In this document: piece after piece, positions 1 through 6,454 of the stretch
Position numbering within the stretch: position 1 is the stretch's first letter
Layout: each line of letters opens with the position of its first letter
Origin: Candidatus Gottesmanbacteria bacterium CG_4_10_14_0_8_um_filter_37_24
Lineage (GTDB): Bacteria; Patescibacteriota; Microgenomatia; 2-02-FULL-39-11
NCBI GenBank assembly: GCA_002785215.1
Contig: PFMK01000109.1
Coordinates: forward strand, 1 to 6,746
Direction: 5' to 3'
DNA: 6,746 bases
Made by a program: the position numbers and the translations under genes
The notes under the pieces: model-generated
Database searches by the model: none
The model's input: the letters and a program-made list of their open reading frames with translations, nothing else
Told to the model about the DNA's origin: nothing

Positions 1-135
1 CAATTACCGGAGGCCACATTCATCACTTCGTTATGTGTCGCCCGTAACATTCATAAACAGTTGGAGTCCGAAAAGTGGGTGACCTATACAACGCATCCCA
101 TACCCGATGAAAATTTGTTAAAATGTTCTACATGA
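1..135 (+). CDS. C-terminal end of an unrecognised protein (5' end outside window)
   Basis: An open frame enters from the left edge in frame 1 and ends at TGA 133-135, giving 44 residues that end in PDENLLKCST. The residue mix looks like real protein (ATFITSLCVARNIHKQL, then a Trp/Tyr/Thr-rich stretch and a THPIP turn). The other two forward frames either hit a stop early or belong to the next gene. Its TGA overlaps the ATG at 132-134 of the following gene in a 4-base ATGA junction, which is typical of co-transcribed, translationally coupled genes. I do not recognise the family from this short tail. There is no visible membrane segment or metal-binding motif. That the frame is coding is likely; the function is unknown. 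Confidence 0.6.
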   Translation, partial: QLPEATFITSLCVARNIHKQLESEKWVTYTTHPIPDENLLKCST

Positions 136-1103
136 AAGATTACTCCACTCATTTTGTCAGAAATATTGAAAGTAAATCCTCTAAAGGAAATTACAAAGTT
201 TTTATTTTACTCTTTATATTTATTGTAACTTTTATTTATTTAATTTTAACCAAGTTTCCTCTCTTGTCGCACTCATCAACTAATAATTCCGTCTCCAGTC
301 ATGTTCCTCCCATTTCTACTGAAGTTTCCCAAACTAAAAGTAATAACCCTTCAAAAGTAGAGCTTTTACCCAGGATTGAAAAAGAAATCGGGGGCTTGGG
401 GGGTACTTTCAGTGTGTATCTTTACGATATCAACAATAATGTCGAAATTGGCCTAGATGAAAATATGGTGTTGACGGCTGCTTCCGTAAATAAAATTCCC
501 ATTTTAGCTGCTTTATATAATCTAGCTGGAAAAGGTGAGATAGATTTGGAAAAGGTCATTGTGATTCAGCCTGGCGACGTTCAGGATTACGGTACCGGTA
601 GTATACGCTATGATCCTCCCAGATCTTCATATTCCATCAAAACTTTAGCAAGACTGATGATGGAAAAATCAGACAATACAGCGGCGTATATTCTGGGATC
701 ACATATTGTGGGACTCAAAAAAATCCAGAATCTTGTTAATTCCTGGGATTTGACCCAGACGGACATGGTGGAAAATAAATCATCAGTGAAGGATATGTCA
801 ATATTGATGATTAAGATGTATCACGGTGAGATTACCACACCACCGCTTACTACAGAAATGATGGGTTTCATGGATAAAAGCGACTTTGACGATAGAATTC
901 CAGCCGGTCTTCCGGAAAATGTGAAGTTTTACCACAAAACTGGTGATGAAATCGGCAAAATTCATGATGCAGGAATAATAGACTTGAAAAACCGGCCCTA
1001 CTTTTTAGGAGTATTTACCACAGACATGAAAGATGAAGTGAAAACGAAAAAGGCGATAGCTAATATCTCAAAGATAGTTTTCGAATATATGACCGGTTTA
1101 TGA
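132..1103 (+). CDS. Membrane-anchored class A beta-lactamase-fold serine hydrolase
   Basis: A 323-residue protein of the penicillin-binding/beta-lactamase-like superfamily. A short basic N terminus precedes a hydrophobic segment at about residues 22-45 (VFILLFIFIVTFIYLIL), then a Ser/Thr/Asn-rich linker to about 75, so the catalytic domain should sit outside the cytoplasmic membrane on an uncleaved anchor. All three active-site motifs are present: SVNK (Ser118, Lys121), SDN (180-182) and KTG (269-271). The omega-loop Glu-x-x-x-Asn of true class A beta-lactamases is not evident. The SDN to ENKSSVKDM stretch is about ten residues shorter than in TEM-type enzymes, so a peptidoglycan peptidase or penicillin-binding role is at least as likely as antibiotic hydrolysis. 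I prefer the ATG at 132 because it gives an ATGA overlap with the upstream gene; an in-frame ATG at 123 would add three residues. Neither start has a clear Shine-Dalgarno site. The 3' end overlaps the lon stop by 6 bases. Confidence 0.88.
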   Translation: MKDYSTHFVRNIESKSSKGNYKVFILLFIFIVTFIYLILTKFPLLSHSSTNNSVSSHVPPISTEVSQTKSNNPSKVELLPRIEKEIGGLGGTFSVYLYDINNNVEIGLDENMVLTAASVNKIPILAALYNLAGKGEIDLEKVIVIQPGDVQDYGTGSIRYDPPRSSYSIKTLARLMMEKSDNTAAYILGSHIVGLKKIQNLVNSWDLTQTDMVENKSSVKDMSILMIKMYHGEITTPPLTTEMMGFMDKSDFDDRIPAGLPENVKFYHKTGDEIGKIHDAGIIDLKNRPYFLGVFTTDMKDEVKTKKAIANISKIVFEYMTGL

Positions 1104-3590
1104 GTGTAAGACAGGCGGAATAACCTGCGACACCGGTTCTGGTTGATAAGATTCTCCGTTTTTGGATTTTAAAGGTCTGGTTAAAGCGGTTCTCAGTACC
1201 TGTTCCAGGAAATCTACAAAAACAAATTTCAAATCATCCAGAATATATTTCGGAATATCCTCTAAATCTTTTTTATTGTTTTTAGGTAATATGACTGTTC
1301 TGATCTTGGCTCTATGAGCAGCTACCACCTTTTCCTTCACTCCGCCAATTTCAAGCACTCTGCCTCTTAAGGTAATTTCGCCGGTCATCGCTATGTCCTT
1401 CTTCACCGGTATTTTTGTCAGTGCGGAAACCAGGGCTGTAGTTATTGCCGCTCCTGCTGAAGGCCCGTCTTTTGGTACGGCACCTTCCGGCACGTGTACG
1501 TGAATATCAACGTTCTGATAAAATTTCTCACTAAGTCCAAATGTAGTAGCTTTTGAACGGACAAAGGATAATGCTGCTTTACATGATTCCTGCATAACCT
1601 CGCCCAAGTGACCTGTAAGAGTTAAAACCCCCTTGCCTTTCATAAGAGCTACTTCTATAAACAGTATGTCGCCACCTGCCTCAGTCCAGGCAAGACCGGT
1701 AGACATGCCAATTTCATCTTTCTTTTCAGCTAAGTATGAAGTAAATTTCGCGGGACCCAATAACCTGTGCAATTTTTGTGAAGTTATTACCTCCTTCTCT
1801 TTTTTTCCTTCTACCACTTCACGGGCCACTTTTCTATAAAGAGTGGCAATTTCTCTTTCAAGATTTCTTACCCCTGCTTCTCTGGTGTATTTGGATATTA
1901 TTTCGTGCAGTGCTCCGTCCGACACTGATACTTCATCATTATATAACCCGTGTACTTCCATCTGCTTGCCTATCAAGTAATCTTTAGCAATATTGAATTT
2001 CTCATCTTCTGTGTAACCCGGAAAATGAATAATCTCCAGTCTGTCTCTAAGAGCATGCGGAATCGTGTCTAGCACGTTACAGGTAGTAATAAACATCACA
2101 TCTGACAAATCAAATGGCACTTCAAGATAATGATCAGAAAAAGCATAATTCTGCTCAGGATCTAATGCTTCCAAAAGAGCAGCAGAAGGATCACCCCGAA
2201 AATCCGCTCCAACCTTATCTATTTCATCAAGCATGAATACCGGATTTTTTGCTCCTGCTTGTTTTATACCTTGGATTATTCTTCCCGGTAAAGCACCTAC
2301 ATATGTACGTCTATGTCCGCGAATTTCCGCTTCGTCACGAATTCCTCCTAAAGACATTTTAACGAATTTTCTTCCCAACGCCTTGGCTATTGATTTTCCG
2401 ATTGAAGTCTTACCTACACCCGGAGGCCCAACAAAACATAAAATTGTGGGAAATGAAGGCTTCTTTATCTTGCTGCTTGTTTCCTTTTGGCCAAAGGATT
2501 GTATTTTGGAAGAGGTGGAGGAAGCGTCTTTTACAACTGTTTTTATGTTCTTTTCCGCTCTTTGTCTTAATTTCATCACAGCCAGGTATTCCAAAATTCT
2601 TTCTTTTACTTTTTTTAAACCGAAGTGGTCCTTATCCAGTATCTTTTCAGCTTCCTTGATATCTACATTATGTGACGCGGCCACAGACCAGGGAACTTCA
2701 ATCAACCATTCAAGATAAGTTCTTATATAAGAAGCCTCAGGGTTATACGCAGACATTTGTGCAAGCCGTTTCAATTCTTTTCTGGCTTTTTCCTCTACTT
2801 GGGGCGGCATTAGCGCTTTCCTTATTTTCTCTGCAAGCTCCTTTATTTCCTTTGATTCGCCCTCTTCTCCTAATTCTTTTTCTATGGTTTTCAACCTCTC
2901 CCGAAGGACTGCTTCTTTCATGGATTTATCGAACTTTTCCTGAGTCTTATTCGCAATTTTTCTCTCAATTTCCAGAATCTTAACCTCCCTGGTGAGATAA
3001 TCGGAGATTCTCACCAATCTGTCCATAATATTCCTTGTTTCTAAAAGTAATTGCTTTTCGGATGGTTTGATATCCAATACAGCTGCCACATGATTTGCAA
3101 ATTCACTATGTCCCAAACCTCCCATAATATTCATAAATGAAAGAAAATCTACGGATTTTCCGAAATTTACAGCCTTTTTAAGTTCGCCGGTTATATGATT
3201 TACCAATGCAGTTACTTCATCAGACTGTTTGATTTCATCAGGTATCTCTACCGCTTTCGCCAAAAAATAAGGATCTACAGATTCATATGATAAGACTTCC
3301 ACTCTGTTTAACCCTTTAACAAGCGCATTAATCTCCCCGTCAGTCTTTAAGAGTCTTTCGATTCTGGCAACTGTACCAATAGAATATAAGTCATTGGGTT
3401 GCGGATCCTGAACGTGAGGTGTTTTTTGCATAACCAAAATAACCATTCTGTCAGATGCGTTGGAAGCCTCAATTGCGGCAAGAGATTTTGGCCTGCCAAA
3501 AGTCAAAACTATCTCCGTATTTGGAAAAAGTACCCCATCCCTTATGGGTATTACAGGTAATGTTTTTACTGCGGTGTTATTAGTATTCAT
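1098..3590 (-). CDS. lon: ATP-dependent Lon protease (LonA type)
   Basis: An 830-residue cytoplasmic ATP-dependent serine protease that unfolds and degrades damaged and regulatory proteins as a hexamer. The N-terminal substrate-binding Lon domain covers about 10-205, followed by a charged helical region (205-300). The AAA+ module has Walker A GPPGVGKT (388-395), Walker B FMLDEIDK (452-459), sensor-1 Asn505, a likely arginine finger Arg517 and sensor-2 Arg575. The protease domain has the catalytic Ser711 in DGPSAG and Lys754 in GGVKEK, 43 residues apart as in E. coli Lon (Ser679/Lys722). All key residues are intact. It is longer than the usual 780-800 residues for two reasons: a Ser/Lys-rich insert at about 353-378 just before Walker A, and a Pro-rich C-terminal tail of about 23 residues. 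It follows korB by 55 bases but has its own promoter with a CIRCE-type operator. The ATG at 3588-3590 has no Shine-Dalgarno site, which fits a very short leader. Confidence 0.98.
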   Translation of the reverse strand: MNTNNTAVKTLPVIPIRDGVLFPNTEIVLTFGRPKSLAAIEASNASDRMVILVMQKTPHVQDPQPNDLYSIGTVARIERLLKTDGEINALVKGLNRVEVLSYESVDPYFLAKAVEIPDEIKQSDEVTALVNHITGELKKAVNFGKSVDFLSFMNIMGGLGHSEFANHVAAVLDIKPSEKQLLLETRNIMDRLVRISDYLTREVKILEIERKIANKTQEKFDKSMKEAVLRERLKTIEKELGEEGESKEIKELAEKIRKALMPPQVEEKARKELKRLAQMSAYNPEASYIRTYLEWLIEVPWSVAASHNVDIKEAEKILDKDHFGLKKVKERILEYLAVMKLRQRAEKNIKTVVKDASSTSSKIQSFGQKETSSKIKKPSFPTILCFVGPPGVGKTSIGKSIAKALGRKFVKMSLGGIRDEAEIRGHRRTYVGALPGRIIQGIKQAGAKNPVFMLDEIDKVGADFRGDPSAALLEALDPEQNYAFSDHYLEVPFDLSDVMFITTCNVLDTIPHALRDRLEIIHFPGYTEDEKFNIAKDYLIGKQMEVHGLYNDEVSVSDGALHEIISKYTREAGVRNLEREIATLYRKVAREVVEGKKEKEVITSQKLHRLLGPAKFTSYLAEKKDEIGMSTGLAWTEAGGDILFIEVALMKGKGVLTLTGHLGEVMQESCKAALSFVRSKATTFGLSEKFYQNVDIHVHVPEGAVPKDGPSAGAAITTALVSALTKIPVKKDIAMTGEITLRGRVLEIGGVKEKVVAAHRAKIRTVILPKNNKKDLEDIPKYILDDLKFVFVDFLEQVLRTALTRPLKSKNGESYQPEPVSQVIPPVLHS

Positions 3591-3600
3591 ATTTATTGAA

Positions 3601-3627
3601 TTAGCAGTTTAACAAACAGAGTGCTAA
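3601..3627 (-). promoter_or_regulatory. CIRCE-type operator (HrcA binding site) of lon
   Basis: On the + strand the sequence is TTAGCAGTT, nine bases (3610-3618), then GAGTGCTAA. The known CIRCE consensus is TTAGCACTC-N9-GAGTGCTAA. One arm is therefore perfect, the other has two mismatches, and the spacer length is exact. It begins 10 bases upstream of the lon ATG and spans the spacer and -10 box of the lon promoter, where bound HrcA would block RNA polymerase. HrcA is the repressor of class I heat-shock genes and loses activity when GroEL is occupied by unfolded proteins. Regulation of this lon by HrcA is an inference; no hrcA gene is in the window. Confidence 0.85.
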
Positions 3628-3634
3628 TTGTCAA
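3606..3634 (-). promoter_or_regulatory. Sigma70-type promoter of lon
   Basis: Read on the - strand there is a perfect -35 box TTGACA (3634-3629), a 17-base spacer and a -10 box TAAACT (3611-3606; 4 of 6 to TATAAT). Transcription should start near 3599-3600, which leaves a leader of only about 10 bases before the lon ATG. That matches the lack of a ribosome binding site. The -35 box lies 12 bp after the korB stop, so lon can be expressed independently of korAB. The -10 box lies inside the CIRCE-type dyad. Confidence 0.75.
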
Positions 3635-3645
3635 GCAAAATAATT

Positions 3646-4533
3646 TCATAATGGATTTTCTGTAAAAATATTCAGTAAAGACGTAAATTCTTTAGGATTA
3701 TTCATCGGTTGCTTGACCAAAGTTCCTTTGGCTAAAACGCCGACTTGATCTTGATAGGTAGGTCTTTCCTTTTTGTAAATGATTCCCAAAGGAATACGGG
3801 TCTCATCCTGCATCACTCTTTTTAATGCTTCTTCTTTACTTTCGGGATTGTGGTTGTCTTCTTCTAACCTGTAGATACGTTCTTTATAATAAGCGTAGCC
3901 ATAAAACTTGTTAAAAGACACACATGGCTGCAGGATATTCAACAGGGCGAATCCTTTGTGCGATAATGCCTCCGTAATGAGTTTGATAAGATAAATCGTA
4001 TCTCCGGCAAACCCCTGCGCTACGAAAGATGCCCCTTGAGTGATGGCAAATGAAAGAGGGTTAACAGGTAATTCTATCACCCCTTGAGGTGTTGATTTTG
4101 ATTTGAAACCTGATGGTGATGTCGGCGCCGTTTGTCCGGTAGTCAATCCATAAACTCTATTATCATGCACAAGAACTTTGATATCTGCATTCCCCCTCAT
4201 TGCATGAAGCAGATGATTTCCACCCTCGCCATAACAATCACCGTCCCCCACCTCACAGATGACAGTAAGTTCATGATTTGCCAGTTTTATCCCCTCCGCA
4301 TTTGGAACAGCCCGACCGTGTAATGAATGAAAACCATGACACTTTATGAAATCAGTCATGTTTCCGGAACAACCTACCCCGTATACCACAGCATATTTCT
4401 CCGCGCCCCAGCCTAGCTGGTTTAAAGAAGTTCTCAAGGATGCCCAGATACCATAATCTCCGCATCCCGGACACCAGGTAGGCGATTTTGAATCATATAA
4501 ATTCGTCTGTATCATGTTATGAGTTTCGCACAT
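3646..4533 (-). CDS. korB: 2-oxoacid:ferredoxin oxidoreductase, beta subunit
   Basis: A 295-residue thiamine-diphosphate subunit of a two-subunit 2-oxoacid:ferredoxin oxidoreductase. With KorA it converts a 2-oxoacid plus CoA to acyl-CoA and CO2, passing two electrons through its [4Fe-4S] cluster to ferredoxin. The cluster ligands are visible as WCPGCG (Cys21, Cys24), GCSGN (Cys55) and QPC (Cys204). The thiamine/Mg motif runs from GDGD (96-99) to HDNRVYGLT (Asn125). Length matches the family. It lies 150 bases downstream of korA; the gap is filled by a structured repeat (about 4553-4686). The ATG at 4531-4533 has AAGG only one base away, which is too close to be ideal. A second in-frame ATG (Met7, 4513-4515) has no Shine-Dalgarno site. 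The first six codons resemble the end of the upstream repeat, so Met7 is a real alternative. Substrate choice among pyruvate, 2-oxoglutarate and branched oxoacids is not readable from these motifs. Confidence 0.95.
   Translation of the reverse strand: MCETHNMIQTNLYDSKSPTWCPGCGDYGIWASLRTSLNQLGWGAEKYAVVYGVGCSGNMTDFIKCHGFHSLHGRAVPNAEGIKLANHELTVICEVGDGDCYGEGGNHLLHAMRGNADIKVLVHDNRVYGLTTGQTAPTSPSGFKSKSTPQGVIELPVNPLSFAITQGASFVAQGFAGDTIYLIKLITEALSHKGFALLNILQPCVSFNKFYGYAYYKERIYRLEEDNHNPESKEEALKRVMQDETRIPLGIIYKKERPTYQDQVGVLAKGTLVKQPMNNPKEFTSLLNIFTENPL
4514..4529 (-). repeat. Diverged copy of the repeat-element end, over the korB start
   Basis: On the - strand this reads GCGAAACTCATAACAT. It matches the + strand sequence GCGAAACTCGTATCAT at 4672-4687 in 14 of 16 positions, including 9 in a row, so the two are inverted copies about 140 bases apart. 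It covers korB codons 2 to 7, including the alternative start Met7. In the korAB transcript it could pair with the first bases of the intercistronic element and hide the korB start region. Chance similarity cannot be fully excluded for 16 bases. Confidence 0.5.
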
Positions 4534-4540
4534 ACCTTAA

Positions 4541-4697
4541 TAATAAAACGGGTGATACGAGCAAGGGTCTCCCAAAGCGAGATGTATCGAGCGACTGGGA
4601 AACGCGAGTGACAGCCTGCCCGCAATTGCTTCGCAATAAGCGATGCAGGCGGGGACCCGAATTTGAATAACGCGAAACTCGTATCATAAGTTTATTA
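4541..4697. repeat. GC-rich palindromic element between korA and korB
   Basis: The core (4553-4686) is bounded by a perfect 9-bp inverted repeat, TGATACGAG (4553-4561) and CTCGTATCA (4678-4686). A looser outer stem pairs TAATAAAAC (4541-4549) with GTTTATTA (4690-4697). Inside it GGGTC (4565-4569) pairs with GACCC (4654-4658). Within that lie two hairpins: TCCCA/TGGGA (4570-4574 with 4596-4600) and a long one at 4614-4650. The result is a closed multi-branch fold. GC is about 54% by hand count, against roughly 40% around it. CGAG motifs recur (4558, 4578, 4588, 4605) and AACGCGA occurs twice (4601, 4669). It encodes no convincing protein. It may be a REP/MITE-like non-autonomous mobile element or a cis-acting RNA in the korAB message. 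No obvious target-site duplication is visible. Confidence 0.7.
4614..4650. other. Long hairpin inside the korA-korB element
   Basis: GCCTGC (4614-4619) pairs with GCAGGC (4645-4650), CGC (4621-4623) with GCG (4640-4642), and ATTGC (4625-4629) with GCAAT (4633-4637) around a TTC loop. That gives 14 base pairs interrupted only by one- or two-base bulges. No U-run follows on either strand, so it is not a standard intrinsic terminator. It would be the most stable arm of the element in RNA or in extruded single-stranded DNA. Confidence 0.7.
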
Positions 4698-6426
4698 CCT
4701 CCATAATTTTATTTTGGATATCCTCAGGATAAAAAGGCCGTCCGTCATATTTTAGATACTTATTTTTTATATCAAATCCTGTCTGCTCCCGAATCAGGAG
4801 CCCCATTTGTGAGTATGAGTTACTTTCAATAATCATAGTCCTTTTTGCTTTCATAAGGAAATCTCCAACACAGTCCGCCGGAAATGGCCAGGCATGGGTG
4901 ATATGAAGAAAATTCACCTTGATTTTATCACTCCTACCTTTTATATCCTTCATCGCCTGCAATACCGGCCCTTTTGTCGAACCCCAAGCCACTATACTCA
5001 AATCAGCCACTGTATCACCATAAACATTCTGCTTACTTATGGTTTTTTTGAAAGTTTCAAGTTTTCTGGCTCTTCTGTCAACCTGCCTGACTCTCTCCTT
5101 CGGATCTTCTGTCGACCAACCATACTCATCATGCTCATAAGAATTTGCGATAAATAAGGCTTTTTTCATACCGGGTAAAGCCCTTTTGGGAATCCCGTCT
5201 TCAGTCACTTTATATCGAAGGTAGTTCTCTGCGATATCGCCTTCCTCAAACGAAATCAGTTTCCCCCTGTTAATTTTCACCTGATTAAGCTCAAATACAG
5301 GCACAGAAGCGTGTGATTCCAGGAGATATTTATCCGTAAGAATGAAAACCGGAGTCTGGTATATTTCTGCCAAATTGAAAGCCTCTGCAGTCAACCAAAA
5401 TACTTCATTTATGTCCCCGGGGGTTAATACTATCCTGGGAAATTCATCTTGAGCGGCATGAATTACAAACTGAAGATCTCCTTGCGACGTCCAGGTCGGC
5501 ATACCGGTGGCAGGACCGGGACGTTGTCCTACCATCACCACAACTGGTGTTTCTGTGATTCCGGCAAGTCCTAATCCTTCAACCATGAGAGAAAATCCCC
5601 CTCCGGCTGTTCCTATCATACTTCTTGCTCCGGCATAACTGGCGCCTATGGCCATATTCATCACTGATATTTCATCCTCTGCATGTTTTACCACTACTCC
5701 GTATTTTTCCCCATACATAGCCATAATATGAAGAAGAGCAGATGACGGGGTCATCGGATAGGCCACGAAAAATTGACACCCCCCGACAAACGCACCCATA
5801 CCTGCAGCCTCATTTCCTGTAGCGATTATTTGAGGTTCTGCTTTTCTGGGAAGCAACTTATGATCAAAACCGTCTGGAGGATTTTTTGTAACATACTCAT
5901 AACCGGCTTTTGCCGCTTCCTTGTTTTTATCTATTACTTCCTGCCCTTTTTTCCTGAAAATAGATTCGATAATCAAATAAAGAGCATTAATTTCCATGGA
6001 TAAGATAGCAATTGTTGCTCCCAAAGCAACATTATTCTCCATGACTTTCTGGGCGCCAATATCACTTATGATTTTTGAAAGCGGTAAGGAATAAATAGCT
6101 ACATTTCTTTCTTTCTCACCCGTATTTAATTTGAAATTATCGCTGTTATAGACTATTATCCCACCTTCTCTTACCTCTTCCTTATGAAGGTCATACGTTT
6201 CTTTATTCAGTGCAAAGAGGAAATCAACTTTTTTTTCCTGTGAGTAAATTTCTTCATCGCTCACTCTCACTTCGTATACATTATGCCCGCCTCGAATCAG
6301 AGATGGGTACTCGATATAATCAAAAATCTTATACCCGTGTTTTACCGCAATTTTAGAAAACATATGACCCGTAGTCATGATCCCGAAACCTGCTTCTCCC
6401 CCGATTTTCCAAGTTAGATTTATCAT
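4684..6426 (-). CDS. korA: 2-oxoacid:ferredoxin oxidoreductase, fused gamma-alpha subunit
   Basis: A 580-residue partner of KorB in which the gamma domain is fused ahead of the alpha domains, the usual form in two-subunit enzymes. The gamma domain (about 1-190) opens with GGEAGFGIMTTG and contains YPSLIRGGHNVYEVR. The alpha pyrimidine-binding domain (about 198-375) contains GNEAAGMGA, AYPMTPSS (222-229, the family's YPITPSS motif with Met for Ile), KHAEDEISVMNMAIGA and RPGPATGMPT near 302-311. The C-terminal domain (about 472-580) carries SIVAWGSTKG and ends in a normal family-like tail. It makes acyl-CoA and reduced ferredoxin in the cytoplasm. It follows the ferredoxin gene by 123 bases and precedes korB by 150. 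Its TGA stop (4684-4686) lies within the terminal repeat of the intercistronic element. The ATG at 6424-6426 has no recognisable Shine-Dalgarno site, but the gamma-domain motif begins seven residues in, so the start is well placed. Confidence 0.95.
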   Translation of the reverse strand: MINLTWKIGGEAGFGIMTTGHMFSKIAVKHGYKIFDYIEYPSLIRGGHNVYEVRVSDEEIYSQEKKVDFLFALNKETYDLHKEEVREGGIIVYNSDNFKLNTGEKERNVAIYSLPLSKIISDIGAQKVMENNVALGATIAILSMEINALYLIIESIFRKKGQEVIDKNKEAAKAGYEYVTKNPPDGFDHKLLPRKAEPQIIATGNEAAGMGAFVGGCQFFVAYPMTPSSALLHIMAMYGEKYGVVVKHAEDEISVMNMAIGASYAGARSMIGTAGGGFSLMVEGLGLAGITETPVVVMVGQRPGPATGMPTWTSQGDLQFVIHAAQDEFPRIVLTPGDINEVFWLTAEAFNLAEIYQTPVFILTDKYLLESHASVPVFELNQVKINRGKLISFEEGDIAENYLRYKVTEDGIPKRALPGMKKALFIANSYEHDEYGWSTEDPKERVRQVDRRARKLETFKKTISKQNVYGDTVADLSIVAWGSTKGPVLQAMKDIKGRSDKIKVNFLHITHAWPFPADCVGDFLMKAKRTMIIESNSYSQMGLLIREQTGFDIKNKYLKYDGRPFYPEDIQNKIMEVINL

Positions 6427-6454
6427 AAAACTAAGAATACGTGATCAGTATTGG

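Noticed and set aside
123..131. ATG at 123 as the start of the serine hydrolase
   Set aside because: It gives a 13-base overlap with the upstream gene and no ribosome binding site; the ATG at 132 gives the classic 4-base ATGA junction. It is not strictly excluded.
2233..2718. Open frame of 161 codons on the + strand within lon
   Set aside because: It lies wholly antisense to the conserved AAA+ region of lon, has low-complexity Phe/Pro/Ser-rich content, and shows no family motif.
4541..4581. Separate korB promoter using TATTAT as a -10 box
   Set aside because: No acceptable -35 box lies 16-18 bases upstream; TTGCTC is only 13 bases away.
4614..4650. Long hairpin considered as an intrinsic terminator between korA and korB
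   Set aside because: No U-run follows on either strand, and korA and korB encode subunits of one enzyme that should be co-transcribed.
4488..4670. Open frame of 60 codons on the + strand across the korB start and the intercistronic element
   Set aside because: It reads antisense to the korB start and then through the inverted-repeat element, with an Arg/Cys/Ser-rich product of no recognisable kind.
4553..4686. Structured element considered as a tRNA or tmRNA fragment
   Set aside because: No CCA-proximal acceptor features, no TTCGA-type T-loop flanked by a proper stem, and no anticodon arm could be placed.
4684..4686. TGA as a sense codon (code 25, as in SR1/Gracilibacteria)
   Set aside because: Four genes end at TGA at natural family ends and none contains an in-frame TGA, so the standard bacterial code fits.
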